Shown here one piece after another: positions 43,094 through 53,125 of a stretch of 64,000 bases of DNA (positions are counted from its first letter, which is position 1; every line of letters starts with the position of its first letter). The notes under the pieces were generated by a model. It was given only the letters and a program-made list of their open reading frames with translations. It was not told the DNA's origin and searched no databases. A program made the position numbers and the translations under genes. The DNA lies in assembly GCF_010500895.1 (NCBI RefSeq), contig NZ_JAAAWO010000003.1, positions 248,001 through 312,000 of the forward strand, written 5' to 3'. This DNA is from Alteromonas genovensis (GTDB lineage Bacteria; Pseudomonadota; Gammaproteobacteria; Enterobacterales; Alteromonadaceae).

Positions 43094-44254
43094 ATGTCGT
43101 TAGCGACTAGTATGGAAAACCCAGAGCAATTAACAATAGTGTGCGACCAATGCCACACTAGTGTGAGTATCCCCACGCTCGCCCATCGTCAACGAGCGAC
43201 ATGCCCCAGATGTGCCCATACGCTGATTTTTTTCAAAAACAATGCCACTGAAAAATTGCACGCTTATGCCCTTAGTGCGTTATTGTTTTTGTTACTTTCG
43301 CTGCCCTTTAACTTTCTTACCTTTAAAGCCAGCGGGCAAAAGCACAGCATCGATTTGCCAAGCGGTATCACTGTGCTCATTGAAAACGACTACCTCTCGT
43401 TGGCGATTATCACAGGGCTAGCCACCGTTTTATTGCCTGGATTGGTGCTTATTGGCTTAGCCTGGCTTTCTTTCGCGCAACTTAAACAGCAGCGGCCATT
43501 CTATCTATATCGTCTATTTTCTCTCGTAAAGGCGCTTCTTCCATGGAGCATGGCAGAAATTTTTTTAATCGGTACTCTTGTTAGCCTAATTAAAATAAAC
43601 GAGCTAGCCGATGTGACTATTGGGCTATCTTTTTTTGCTTTTGTTGGCTTTAGTGCATTCACTACGCTGGCTATTATGCAATTTGACCCGACACGTTATG
43701 AAATGTGGCTAAAACAAGGTAAGCCACCAACGCCAAAGCCATTAACCGTGGCCCAAGCAGACGCCAGTATTCAGCGCACGTGGGCATTGCTTATCACATC
43801 GTGCATTTTGTATATCCCTGCCAATTTACTGCCAATTATGTATACTGAAATCTTTGGGCAAGAAACGCCTAACACGATTATTGGTGGAGTAATTTCCTTA
43901 TGGGAGTCGGGGTCTTACCCCGTGGCTATTATCATTTTAATCGCCAGCGTCGTTGTGCCGGTGGCTAAAATTTTAATATTAGCCTGGCTGAATTATTCAG
44001 TTCAGCGACAGCGAACCAACTCGCAACAGTTGCGCACACGATACTATCGACTTACCGAGGGCATTGGGCGGTGGTCGATGATTGACGTTTTTGTGGTAGC
44101 AGTACTGGTTTCTCTTATACAAATGGGAAACACGCTATCCATTTATCCTGGCCAAGCGGCTCTCGCATTTTGTGCGGTAGTGTTTATTACAATGATAGCT
44201 GCAATGACATTTGACTCACGGCTAATATGGCAGCAGTGGAAGCAATTACCATGA
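43094..44254 (+). CDS. pqiA: Paraquat-inducible protein A homologue (PqiA/YebS family)
   Basis: This 386-residue inner-membrane protein has two related halves. The first starts with a zinc-ribbon-like CDQCHTSVSI...CPRCAHTLIF. Each half has about four helices, with LPFNFLTFKASGQ in the first and LPANLLPIMYTE-type sequence (IPANLLPIMYTEIFG) in the second. The second half lacks the cysteine pairs. PqiA partners with the MCE protein PqiB to move lipid across the periplasm. The stop codon overlaps the pqiB start (ATGA). Confidence 0.88.
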   Translation: MSLATSMENPEQLTIVCDQCHTSVSIPTLAHRQRATCPRCAHTLIFFKNNATEKLHAYALSALLFLLLSLPFNFLTFKASGQKHSIDLPSGITVLIENDYLSLAIITGLATVLLPGLVLIGLAWLSFAQLKQQRPFYLYRLFSLVKALLPWSMAEIFLIGTLVSLIKINELADVTIGLSFFAFVGFSAFTTLAIMQFDPTRYEMWLKQGKPPTPKPLTVAQADASIQRTWALLITSCILYIPANLLPIMYTEIFGQETPNTIIGGVISLWESGSYPVAIIILIASVVVPVAKILILAWLNYSVQRQRTNSQQLRTRYYRLTEGIGRWSMIDVFVVAVLVSLIQMGNTLSIYPGQAALAFCAVVFITMIAAMTFDSRLIWQQWKQLP

Positions 44255-45906
44255 CCACAAACGATCCAAATAGTAACGAGGCGACGGTAAAACCAACATC
44301 ATCTATATCTAGAATATGGTTAATTCCTATTATAGTGGCGCTGATTGGTGGATGGATGGTGTACTACCAATGGACAAATCAAGGTCCGCTTATCACTATC
44401 GAGCTGCACTCTGCAACAGGGATAGAGGTCAATAAAACCCCTATCAAAGTGCGAGATCTGGACATTGGTCAGGTTAAGAAAATATCACTAAAGCCAGATC
44501 TAGACGGGGTGTTAGTCACCGCTAGAATAGACGCCAGCGCTTCTCACCTACTCAATGAAAATGCAAAGTTTTGGGTGGTAGCACCTCGCATCAGCTTTTC
44601 CGAGGTCTCGGGCTTAAACACGTTAATTTCCGGAAGCTACATTGCCATGTCTGCCGATGACAATGGCAAAGAGCAACTTCACTTTAACGCCCTATCTCGA
44701 CCGCCAGTCACCCCACCTGGCACACCCGGGCTTCACGTGATGCTGCGAAGCGATGATGAGTTTGCTTATAAACCGGGCGACCCTATTATTTACAAGGGTT
44801 TTAAAGTTGGCGAGTTTGAAGATGCAACCTTTAACATTGAAGAACGTGTGGTCTATTACGACGCATTTATCGAAGCGCCTTACCATAAGTTAATTACTGT
44901 AAATACCCGCTTTTGGGATGTGAGTGGCGTAAAGCTTCAGCTTGAATCTAGTGGCGTTAGCGTTGAAACCGGCAGTCTGGAAACCCTCCTTGCTAACGGT
45001 ATAACCTTTGGTATTCCCGATGGTGTGCCAAAAGGTGAGCTTGTAGTTGAAAATGCATTTTTCACCATTTACGAAGACAACACGGCCGCTTCAGACGCGC
45101 GCTACAAAGTTGCCGCTGAATACCTGCTGTTAATTGATGAAAGTGTCAGAGGCCTCACTGTTGGAGCTCCAGTTGAATATCGCGGCATTGAAATTGGCAA
45201 TGTAACGGGGATTAACTCGCTGCCTGCGATAGAAGGCAATATATTAGAACAAGACTACCCTATTCCAGTGCTCATCAACATTTACCCAGGCAAAGCTCGA
45301 CAGCCCGATACCGAAGAGGGGCTGAGTGCCATTAAGCAGACTTTGCGTAACTGGCTAGAGCGAGACTTACGGGCCACGTTGAGAATGGGGAACGTGCTTA
45401 CCGGAGGTCTATATGTAGACTTACAGCATGTGCCTGATGCAGCGGGTAGTGGCAAAGTTTCGATAGTGAATGGTTACGAAGTTATTCCAACGGTAAGCAA
45501 TGAATTTACCCAGCTTACGCAAAAAGCAGATGCCATTCTCGATAAGATAAATCAACTGCCGCTCAAAGAAATGGTGGCAAACGTACAGTTAGCGGTAGAG
45601 GACATGAAGCTGGCAGCAGAGTCGGTGGAAACCGCAAGCACCGACTTCGACCTTCTTATTGAAGACATTGACGCTAAGGCGCTCAATGGCAATTTAAACC
45701 AAGTACTGGTAAGTTTGGACAGTCTACTTAAGAACTATAGTGATGGCGGCTTCAATCAGTCGGAAATAAAAGAGACGGTAGATACGCTGCAAGATACGTT
45801 GAGAAACATTCAACCCTTGCTGCTGAAGTTGAATCAGTCACCGAATAGCCTCATCTTTTCAAAAGACGGTGGCGAAGATATTCAGCCTAAAGCACAAGAG
45901 AAATAA
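44251..45906 (+). CDS. pqiB: PqiB-type MCE-domain protein
   Basis: This protein of about 551 residues has one N-terminal membrane helix (RIWLIPIIVALIGGWMVYYQW) and then three MCE domains, the first at ITIELHSATGIEVNKTPIKVRDLDIGQVKKI, with similar blocks near residues 170 and 295. A C-terminal helical coil (residues 420-550) forms the needle-like stalk expected in PqiB. I choose the ATG at 44251, which overlaps the pqiA stop as ATGA. An ATG 24 bases earlier lies inside pqiA. The assembly spans the periplasm as a hexameric lipid conduit. Confidence 0.9.
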   Translation: MTTNDPNSNEATVKPTSSISRIWLIPIIVALIGGWMVYYQWTNQGPLITIELHSATGIEVNKTPIKVRDLDIGQVKKISLKPDLDGVLVTARIDASASHLLNENAKFWVVAPRISFSEVSGLNTLISGSYIAMSADDNGKEQLHFNALSRPPVTPPGTPGLHVMLRSDDEFAYKPGDPIIYKGFKVGEFEDATFNIEERVVYYDAFIEAPYHKLITVNTRFWDVSGVKLQLESSGVSVETGSLETLLANGITFGIPDGVPKGELVVENAFFTIYEDNTAASDARYKVAAEYLLLIDESVRGLTVGAPVEYRGIEIGNVTGINSLPAIEGNILEQDYPIPVLINIYPGKARQPDTEEGLSAIKQTLRNWLERDLRATLRMGNVLTGGLYVDLQHVPDAAGSGKVSIVNGYEVIPTVSNEFTQLTQKADAILDKINQLPLKEMVANVQLAVEDMKLAAESVETASTDFDLLIEDIDAKALNGNLNQVLVSLDSLLKNYSDGGFNQSEIKETVDTLQDTLRNIQPLLLKLNQSPNSLIFSKDGGEDIQPKAQEK

Positions 45907-46150
45907 CGATAAAATTAGTTTACAGTGCGTTGAAATATTAGGCTAAATTATCCTTTATTAGTTTAATAGTGTGTTATCTGAACGGAAAATGTATCGCATC
46001 GCAAAAAACAGCCATCAATAGCGGCGCGTTGCGATAAGAATTTGCGGAAATTAACGCTTATAAGTTCAGATGAAACGTACACTTGAAGTTTTCGCTTACT
46101 CGTCTTTTTGAGAAGCGAAATTGGCGTATTTTGATAGTTAGGGAAAGCGC

Positions 46151-46798
46151 GTGAAGGGACAAAATAAAATAAAAATGACGACTGGGCTTCTTTCGAAAAC
46201 CCGACACAATACTTTTGCATTAGTTATTGTTTCGCTATTCTTTGCATTATCTGGCTGCACAAGCACTCAAACGTCTCTCTCTTATTACTTGCTTCATTCT
46301 GCAGTTTCATCCACGCAGTCGGAAGGTTCTTTCAAGTCATCAGCAGATTCACCAGAAAAGAGCACCCCACTGCTGATAACGAGTATTACCCTACCCGACT
46401 ATCTCAAGCATCGAGGGCTGGTGTATCAAGTAAGTGATACAAACCTGCATATTTCTACGACTCACCTTTGGGCAGAACCCTTTGAAGAAGGGCTACGCAA
46501 GACGCTACGAGATCAGCTTACCAATGACAATCTAGTAGTACTCACAAATAGAGACTATCAGGGCGAGAGTGCAGTTGAACTTAGCATTCACATTTCCGAC
46601 TTCGTTAGCACTTTCAATGGCAACGTAGTATTGAAAGGTCATTTTATCGTGTCTACCCAGCAACCAGAAAAAGGTCGCTATCCGTTTTTTATTGAAACAA
46701 CGCTAGAAGAAGATGGGTTTTCTGCCAGTGTTATCGCCATGCGAAGAGCCTTGGCCGTGTTGTCCACTGAAATTGCAGAAAGTGCTAGAGCTAAATAA
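46151..46798 (+). CDS. pqiC: PqiC-like outer-membrane lipoprotein
   Basis: This protein of about 215 residues (GTG start at 46151, preceded by AGGGAAA; an ATG at 46175 is an alternative) has the lipobox ALSGC. The mature region starts STQTSLSYYLL and contains LPDYLKHRGLVYQVSDTNLHISTTHLWAEPFEEGL, which is the ABC-type transport auxiliary / PqiC domain. It anchors PqiB in the outer membrane. It is separated from pqiB by 244 bases, unlike the compact operon in enterobacteria, so it may have its own promoter. Confidence 0.85.
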   Translation: MKGQNKIKMTTGLLSKTRHNTFALVIVSLFFALSGCTSTQTSLSYYLLHSAVSSTQSEGSFKSSADSPEKSTPLLITSITLPDYLKHRGLVYQVSDTNLHISTTHLWAEPFEEGLRKTLRDQLTNDNLVVLTNRDYQGESAVELSIHISDFVSTFNGNVVLKGHFIVSTQQPEKGRYPFFIETTLEEDGFSASVIAMRRALAVLSTEIAESARAK

Positions 46799-46803
46799 GC
46801 ACA

Positions 46804-47895
46804 ATGATTAGTATTTTTAAAAAATATGTGACGAGCGGCGTCAAGCATCACTATAAAGATGAGACTAACCGCAGGATCATGGTAGTGAATCTATTTTCCG
46901 CGGTTGGTGTGTCCATCACCTTCTTTTTAGGAATTAGGGCCCTACTTGCGCAAGAGCTCCCTCTCGCCATCATTCTGCTAACAGCGAGTGTTGTTTTTGC
47001 TCTTTCCCAACGCATTCAAATTCAATTTGGTACGCGGCGCTCACGCACAGTGTCTATTACCCTGTTGATATCGTGCTTAATGATTTTGGTATTTCTTTTA
47101 CTCGTTACCGGCGGAAAAGATAACACCGGGCCTTTATGGATTTACTTGGTCCCGCCGGTGACCATGTTTTTCGCGGGGGTTGTACGAGGTCTTCTTGCGC
47201 TACTTTTATTTACCATCGCCTGCACCCTGTTATTCTTTGTTTTCGATGAGTCTTTGCTTATTGCGTCTTACTCCTACGCGTTTAAATCTCGCTTACTCTA
47301 CTCGTTTTTAACGGTGACATTTCTCTCTGCTTTTTACGAATACAGCAGACAGAAAAGTTACGATATTGCGTTAGATTTGTCAGAACAGTTTGAGCAACAG
47401 GCTAATCATGACCACTTAACCAAGCTCGTTAACAGGCGCGGTGCGCAAACCGCATTAGAACGTGAATATGCGCGAATTCAGCGAAGCAGCAACACATTCT
47501 CAATAGCCATTGCCGATATAGACAGATTTAAAAGCATCAATGATACATACGGTCACGAAGCCGGCGACGAAGTCCTTCGCAAAATTTCTCGAACGTTTAG
47601 TGCTCGACTAAGAAAACAAGATATTCTTGCTCGATGGGGCGGCGAAGAGTTTATGTTTATCTTCCCAGAAACATCCGCTAGCGAAGCTGCGAACGTATTA
47701 GAAGCGCTACGCGAGGTCTTAAGCTTTGCGCCTATCGCCATATCGGATCATGATATGCACATTACCAGTAGTTTTGGAGTTTGCGAGATAACCTCCCAAA
47801 TTCCTTTAGCCGATGGAATACGACATGCAGATATGTCCCTTTACCGCGCAAAGGAGTCTGGCCGCAACAAGGTCGTGGTTTACTCCGACAGGTAA
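46804..47895 (+). CDS. Diguanylate cyclase with N-terminal membrane domain
   Basis: This 363-residue protein has about six hydrophobic helices in residues 20-195. A GGDEF domain follows (about 200-360), with FSIAIADIDRFKSINDTYGHEAGDEVLR and the active-site motif RWGGEEF. It makes cyclic di-GMP from two GTP and is likely an active enzyme because GGEEF and the DxDxFK metal site are intact. There is no RxxD inhibitory site five residues ahead of GGEEF that I can clearly see. It starts six bases after pqiC and is probably cotranscribed, which may link c-di-GMP to envelope state. Confidence 0.92.
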   Translation: MISIFKKYVTSGVKHHYKDETNRRIMVVNLFSAVGVSITFFLGIRALLAQELPLAIILLTASVVFALSQRIQIQFGTRRSRTVSITLLISCLMILVFLLLVTGGKDNTGPLWIYLVPPVTMFFAGVVRGLLALLLFTIACTLLFFVFDESLLIASYSYAFKSRLLYSFLTVTFLSAFYEYSRQKSYDIALDLSEQFEQQANHDHLTKLVNRRGAQTALEREYARIQRSSNTFSIAIADIDRFKSINDTYGHEAGDEVLRKISRTFSARLRKQDILARWGGEEFMFIFPETSASEAANVLEALREVLSFAPIAISDHDMHITSSFGVCEITSQIPLADGIRHADMSLYRAKESGRNKVVVYSDR

Positions 47896-48080
47896 AATAA
47901 CTGTTTACATTTTTCGATAGTCGATGACATTGTCATAACCCCCCTTCTCCACTAGCGTCTGCGTTTTTAGCTGTCTCAGTGCTTTCTTTGTAAGGTCATG
48001 TTTAGTTACAAATATAATAGAAAATGTATCGGTATAAGCGCTAGACTATAGGCAGACTCGGCAACCACATAGACTAAACA

Positions 48081-49229
48081 ATGAAATTGATGAAAATTGT
48101 ATTACCCATAGGCATTCTTATCCTCGGGTACGCAGGTATGAAAGGTATTGAAGTATCAGCTGCCGACAATACGGCCGCCGAAAAAATTGATACGCGACCT
48201 ACCGTCACCATCGATTCTTTGATTCCTGAAGACGTAAGAATACAGCTTACGTCATACGGAGAGGTTACCCCCTTAGAAACCACCAACCTTTCAGCACAAG
48301 TATCCGGCGAAGTTCAAACATGGAACCCGAAACTTGTCAGCGGCGGTTTAGTGCGCCGGGGAGAAACATTATTTACCATAGAGCCCGACGCCTATGAGGC
48401 TGCGCTACTTCTTGCACAAGCTAACGTGGCCAGTGCAGAGGCTCAACTGATCCAAGAAAAAGCGCAGGCGGATGTTGCCGCAAGAGAAGCGAAGACCATG
48501 CCCAACTCTAAGGTATCCGACTTATACCTTCGAAAACCACAGGTGATGAGCGCAGAAGCCGGGTTAAAATCAGCTCAAGCTCAACTAAAACTTGCCAAGC
48601 GTGACTTAGAGAATTGCAAAGTAAAGGCGCCCTACGATGCCCTTATTGTGTCACGCAATATTAGTACTGGCGATTATGTTACCCAAGGCTCGCCCGTGGC
48701 GGTATTAAACAATATTGAGTTTGCAGAAGTGACATTTCCCGTTGCAGGCTTTGATACCAAATTCCTTGACGCCAACTCACTTGGCAGAGAAGTCGTCATA
48801 TCGGACAACAATGCAGAAGGTATATCGCTCAAAGGGGTTATTCACCGTGATACAGGCGTAGTAGATAATAACACCCGGATGTCTTATTTCGTTGCCCGCA
48901 TTAGTGACCCCTACGCCATTAACTCTAACGGCCCAACGATAAAGTTTGGTTCTTACGCGTCGGTAACGTTTGAGGGCAAAGTACTAAAAGATGTATTTCG
49001 CATTCCTCAAGAGCTGGTTACCAATAGAAAGTTATGGACCTTAGATGCAGATAATAACCTGCATTCAAATAAGGTTAACGTGGTTCGTGAAGACAGTGGG
49101 GACTTTTTGATCAAGGGCGACTTTGACCCAAAAAGAGTGGTAATGAATTTACCCGAGTATCCGCAAAACGGCATGGCTGTGAAAGTTATTGAAAACCTTT
49201 CCGACTCAGTGACAGCGAAAGCGAACTAA
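48081..49229 (+). CDS. RND efflux periplasmic adaptor subunit (system 1)
   Basis: This 382-residue membrane-fusion protein has an N-terminal signal/anchor helix (IVLPIGILILGYAGM). The lipoyl-like half motifs surround residue 75 (LSAQVSGEVQTWNPKLVSGGLVRRGETLF), followed by a coiled-coil hairpin (AQANVASAEAQLIQEKAQ) and the second half motif (CKVKAPYDALIVSRNISTGDYV). It docks the RND pump encoded by the next gene (13-base gap) to an outer-membrane channel. No TolC-type gene is in this window. Confidence 0.92.
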   Translation: MKLMKIVLPIGILILGYAGMKGIEVSAADNTAAEKIDTRPTVTIDSLIPEDVRIQLTSYGEVTPLETTNLSAQVSGEVQTWNPKLVSGGLVRRGETLFTIEPDAYEAALLLAQANVASAEAQLIQEKAQADVAAREAKTMPNSKVSDLYLRKPQVMSAEAGLKSAQAQLKLAKRDLENCKVKAPYDALIVSRNISTGDYVTQGSPVAVLNNIEFAEVTFPVAGFDTKFLDANSLGREVVISDNNAEGISLKGVIHRDTGVVDNNTRMSYFVARISDPYAINSNGPTIKFGSYASVTFEGKVLKDVFRIPQELVTNRKLWTLDADNNLHSNKVNVVREDSGDFLIKGDFDPKRVVMNLPEYPQNGMAVKVIENLSDSVTAKAN

Positions 49230-49242
49230 TTTAGGAACCGCC

Positions 49243-52200
49243 ATGGAAACTCATAACGACACTCAGCACGGCCTTATCGCTTGGTTTGCGCGAAACTCAG
49301 TTGCCGCAAACTTATTAATGGTTTTTATCATTATTATGGGCATTGCCAGTTTTTTAACCATACAACGTCAAATGTTTCCCAACATTGAAATTAACTACAT
49401 CACCATTAATGCAAATTATCCTGGCGCCTCCCCTCAAGAAATAGAAGAGAGTATCTTTATAAAGATTGAGGAAGCCATTAAAGACATCACAGAAATTAAA
49501 CGCACGGTTTCTCGGGCGTTTAGAGGTAGCGGCACTGTCAGTCTTGAGATTGAAACAAAAGCAGAGCTCACGGACGTCCTTGATAAGGTAAAACTGCGGG
49601 TAGACGGCATTGCTACCTTTCCAGCTGGTATGGAGCCGGTCAATGTTTCGCAGGTAGAGTTTCAACAAGACGTTATTGAAATGCCTTTAGTCGGTAATCT
49701 TCCCCTTGCAGATTTAAAGAAAATTGCGAAAGAAATAGAAGATGAGCTATTGCAGCTAGGCAATGTGTCTCTTGTGCAAATGTCAGCACCTGATGACGAA
49801 ATTGCCATAGAAATAAAGCCAGATACGCTTAGAAAATATAGCCTGTCAATTTCTGATATCACTCGTGCAATCAATAGCTATTCAGCAAACATGTCAGCGG
49901 GACAAATTCGCACTAATGCAGGCCTCGTATCGGTACGTGTTGAAAACCAGTTTTACAGCGGTGAAGAATTTGCTGCGATTCCAGTGAAAATAGGCGCGGG
50001 TGGTGCTCGCGTGACCCTTGGTGATGTAGCCTATATTAATGACGGCTTCGTAGAGGGCGAAAGATACTTTAAATACAACGGCATGAATGCTATCTCAATG
50101 GCGGTCAAGGCCACAAAAACACAAGATACCATTCCCGTTGCAGAAACCGTCAAAGCATACATCGAACAAAAAAATCAGTCATTTACCGAAGATGTACAAA
50201 TTGAAGTGTTAGTAGATTTAACCTACTACCTTAATGCAAGACTGGACATGATGCTATCAAACCTAATTCAAGGTTCGGTGCTCGTTGCCTTTATGCTCAC
50301 CTTATTTTTGCGGTTTCGATTGGCGCTATGGGTAATGGTTGGCCTCCCCGTTTGCTTTTTAGGTGCGGTAATGCTGATGCCGTTGTTTGGCATTAGTATC
50401 AACATACTCTCTTTATTCGCGTTTATTATGGTGCTTGGGATAGTAGTAGATGACGCCATTGTTATTGGTGAGAGCGCCTATACCGAAATTGAAAATCAGG
50501 GCGGCGGTGTAGATAATGTTATTCGCGGGGCCAAGCGTGTAGCAACACCGGCTACATTCGGTGTACTTACCACTATCGCTGTTTTTGCCCCCTTTACGTT
50601 AAGCAGCGGGCCCGAGGGTGCATTTTTCTATAATATCGCTGTCGTGGTTATCTTGTGTTTAGCATTTAGCCTTGTTGAATCGAAACTGATATTGCCAGCT
50701 CACTTAGCACACACGAACTTTTCCCCTATTAAACCAGACAGCTGGCGCGCGAAATTTAATAAGCGCTTTCAAAGTATTATAAACGGCCCGTACAAACGTA
50801 CCGTTGAAGCGGCGATCAATGCGCGCTGGGTAGTGTTTATGATGTTTGTTGCTCTTCTTATGATCAGTTGGGGGCTAATAAGCGCCAATTATGTACGTAT
50901 GGTACCTAACCCTAAAGTCCCCCATGATTTTCCTAGTGTCAGAATAGAAATGAACGAAAATGTCTCTGACCTTGCCACAATTAATGCGTTAAAGGTTGTC
51001 GAAAACACCATTCTTAGTGTTGAAGAAGAGCTAATAGAAGAATTTGGCACCGGCATGGTTCGCGACAGACTGGCTTTTAATAACTCCCGCAATGAAGGGC
51101 GAATTCTTACTCCATTAGTGAATGAAGATGAACGACCAATCGATACCTTTGAGCTGGCTAGACGCTGGCGAGAGGCTATACCTGAAATTAGCGGCATGAA
51201 GTCATTCACGGTTATCGACGATGTTAACGGCGGTGGTGGTGATGACGGCGAATTCGGTTATCTTCTTTTTGGCCCCGATATTGATACGTTGAACGCCGCA
51301 GGCTTGAAGTTTATTGAAATGCTTCAGCAGCAGGATGGGCTTTTTGATGTCAGTTCTACTATCGACCCGCCCAGTAAAGAAGTGCAGATGTCATTGTTGC
51401 CGGTGGCTTATGATTTAGGGCTTACCCTGTCGAACATTGCATCCCAAGTTGGCGCTGGATTCTACGGTGGTGAAGCACAACGAGTAATACGCAACGGTGA
51501 AGAGGTGCGCGTTATGGTTCGCTATCCTGAGCTTACTCGCGAACGATTTGCCGAATTAAAATACTCTCTCATTACCACTCCCACTGGCGAAGAAGTCATG
51601 CTTGGCGATGTTGTCGTACTTGAGGAAAAACCAGGTATTAGTTATATCCGCCGAGAAGGTGGATACAGAAGCGTATACGTATGGGGCAATATTGACGAGG
51701 AAACCGTTGAGCCAAATGAAGTGGTAGAAGAGATTAAAGAAACCTTATTACCTCAGCTTAAAGAGGAGTTTCCTTCGGTGATGACCGAGCTTGGCGGTGA
51801 CATTGAAGAACAACAGGCTCAACAAAATGAACAGGTCTTATTTTTCATAGCCGCGATGGTGATGGTGTATATACTTCTTGCTGTGCCGTTAAAAAGCTAC
51901 GGACAGCCGCTCATTATCATGTCGGTTATTCCGTTTAGTCTTACAGGGGCTATCTGGGGGCATTTTATTTTAGGGTTAGACCTTTCTATGATGTCTACCT
52001 TTGGTTTAATCGCCGCCGCCGGTGTTGTTATTAACGACTCCCTGGTAATGACCGACTTTGTTAATCAGCGACGCAGCCAGGGTTACAGTGTAAAACACGC
52101 TGTGGTTGAAGCAGGTACAGCGCGCTTTAGGGCTATTACATTAACCTCAATAACCACCTTTGTTGGGGTTTTACCCATCATGTTTGAGACTAGTCTACAG

Positions 52201-52419
52201 GCGGCCTTCGTAGTGCCAATGGCAGCCGCGCTTGGGTTTGCAGTTCTTTATGCCACCCTAGTTACGCTAATTTTAGTGCCATGCCTCTATTTAATATTAC
52301 TTGATTTGAGGCTGCCCTTTTCATGGATAAAAAGAAAAGTGTTTGGAAGCAGAGGCCTTAATTCAAATGTGGATATAGGCTCCAGCGAACCTGCTGTTGA
52401 TAGCAATGGTAGTGATTAG
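49243..52419 (+). CDS. RND efflux permease (system 1)
   Basis: This 1058-residue inner-membrane antiporter of the AcrB/HAE1 superfamily has 12 helices and two large periplasmic loops. The proton-relay region is GIVVDDAIVIGE in helix 4. VSIEIETKAELTDVLDKVKLRVD-type porter sequence and the C-terminal LTSITTFVGVLPIMFE and FGLIAAAGVVINDSLVM blocks are clear. The substrate is not predictable, and the sequence looks more like the broad HAE1-type than the heavy-metal CzcA type. The C-terminal tail is short and acidic. A terminator follows at 52493. Confidence 0.93.
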   Translation: METHNDTQHGLIAWFARNSVAANLLMVFIIIMGIASFLTIQRQMFPNIEINYITINANYPGASPQEIEESIFIKIEEAIKDITEIKRTVSRAFRGSGTVSLEIETKAELTDVLDKVKLRVDGIATFPAGMEPVNVSQVEFQQDVIEMPLVGNLPLADLKKIAKEIEDELLQLGNVSLVQMSAPDDEIAIEIKPDTLRKYSLSISDITRAINSYSANMSAGQIRTNAGLVSVRVENQFYSGEEFAAIPVKIGAGGARVTLGDVAYINDGFVEGERYFKYNGMNAISMAVKATKTQDTIPVAETVKAYIEQKNQSFTEDVQIEVLVDLTYYLNARLDMMLSNLIQGSVLVAFMLTLFLRFRLALWVMVGLPVCFLGAVMLMPLFGISINILSLFAFIMVLGIVVDDAIVIGESAYTEIENQGGGVDNVIRGAKRVATPATFGVLTTIAVFAPFTLSSGPEGAFFYNIAVVVILCLAFSLVESKLILPAHLAHTNFSPIKPDSWRAKFNKRFQSIINGPYKRTVEAAINARWVVFMMFVALLMISWGLISANYVRMVPNPKVPHDFPSVRIEMNENVSDLATINALKVVENTILSVEEELIEEFGTGMVRDRLAFNNSRNEGRILTPLVNEDERPIDTFELARRWREAIPEISGMKSFTVIDDVNGGGGDDGEFGYLLFGPDIDTLNAAGLKFIEMLQQQDGLFDVSSTIDPPSKEVQMSLLPVAYDLGLTLSNIASQVGAGFYGGEAQRVIRNGEEVRVMVRYPELTRERFAELKYSLITTPTGEEVMLGDVVVLEEKPGISYIRREGGYRSVYVWGNIDEETVEPNEVVEEIKETLLPQLKEEFPSVMTELGGDIEEQQAQQNEQVLFFIAAMVMVYILLAVPLKSYGQPLIIMSVIPFSLTGAIWGHFILGLDLSMMSTFGLIAAAGVVINDSLVMTDFVNQRRSQGYSVKHAVVEAGTARFRAITLTSITTFVGVLPIMFETSLQAAFVVPMAAALGFAVLYATLVTLILVPCLYLILLDLRLPFSWIKRKVFGSRGLNSNVDIGSSEPAVDSNGSD

Positions 52420-52492
52420 CCTTTGGCCCTCGTTTAAAAAATAGCGCACAGAGCACTGCAAAAACGTTTAACATAGATAAAACGCCCTGAGC

Positions 52493-52527
52493 AAACGTCA
52501 GCCTTATTTTTAAGGCCGACGTTTTTT
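52493..52527 (+). terminator. Rho-independent terminator of the first RND operon
   Basis: AAACGTCAGCCTT pairs with AAGGCCGACGTTT around an ATTTTT loop and ends in a run of T. It also carries an A run on the other side. Confidence 0.85.
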
Positions 52528-52549
52528 ATAGAGTAAATAAGGAATTTCC

Positions 52550-53041
52550 ATGAGTAATGCGCTAAGTATTCGCCAAGCCACGCCACAAGATATCCATCAA
52601 ATTCGCCAGTTTATTCTAGAGCTTGCGATCTATGAAAAAGCTGAGCACGAAGTTGAAGCCTCAGAAGCTGACTTACACAACACCCTATTTGGTGATAAAG
52701 CCACAGCGCATTGCGTTATTTGTGAAAATGATGGTGCACCAATTGGTTTCGCTGTTTATTTCTTCAACTACTCTACGTGGCAGGGCAAAAACGGACTGTA
52801 TTTAGAAGACCTTTATGTCTCCCAACAATCTCGTGGGTTAGGTGCAGGTAAAGCCCTACTTCAGCACCTTGCGAATATTGCAGTAACATCAAATTGTGGT
52901 CGCTTTGAATGGAGCGTACTTGACTGGAACACACCGGCTATCGATTTCTATGAATCACTAGGTGCAAAAGCGAAAAGTGAATGGTTAGGCTATAGAATGG
53001 ATGGCGAAACCTTAGTGAATTTTGCCAAAACGGGTCAGTAA
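52550..53041 (+). CDS. GNAT N-acetyltransferase, diamine acetyltransferase-like
   Basis: This 163-residue enzyme has the GNAT fold. The acetyl-CoA loop is SRGLGAGKALLQHL (near residue 100). YLEDLYV, FEWSVLDWNTPAIDFYESLGA and EWLGYRMDGETL follow the order seen in spermidine/diamine and thialysine acetyltransferases. It could acetylate a polyamine or lysine-like amine. Its position between two RND systems may be coincidental. A GGAATTT ribosome site lies before the ATG. Confidence 0.85.
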   Translation: MSNALSIRQATPQDIHQIRQFILELAIYEKAEHEVEASEADLHNTLFGDKATAHCVICENDGAPIGFAVYFFNYSTWQGKNGLYLEDLYVSQQSRGLGAGKALLQHLANIAVTSNCGRFEWSVLDWNTPAIDFYESLGAKAKSEWLGYRMDGETLVNFAKTGQ

Positions 53042-53053
53042 GGTGGTATCGAG

Positions 53054-53081
53054 GTCATTGCCTATTGCAGTAGGCAATGAC
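53054..53081. terminator. Hairpin after the GNAT gene, possible terminator
   Basis: GTCATTGCCTA pairs perfectly with TAGGCAATGAC around a six-base loop. There is only a short T-rich tail, so termination is likely but not certain. It separates the GNAT gene from the convergent TetR gene. Confidence 0.6.
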
Positions 53082-53125
53082 TATTTATGGGCTGCTTTAT
53101 ATAAAACTGAATGTATCTGAAGACC

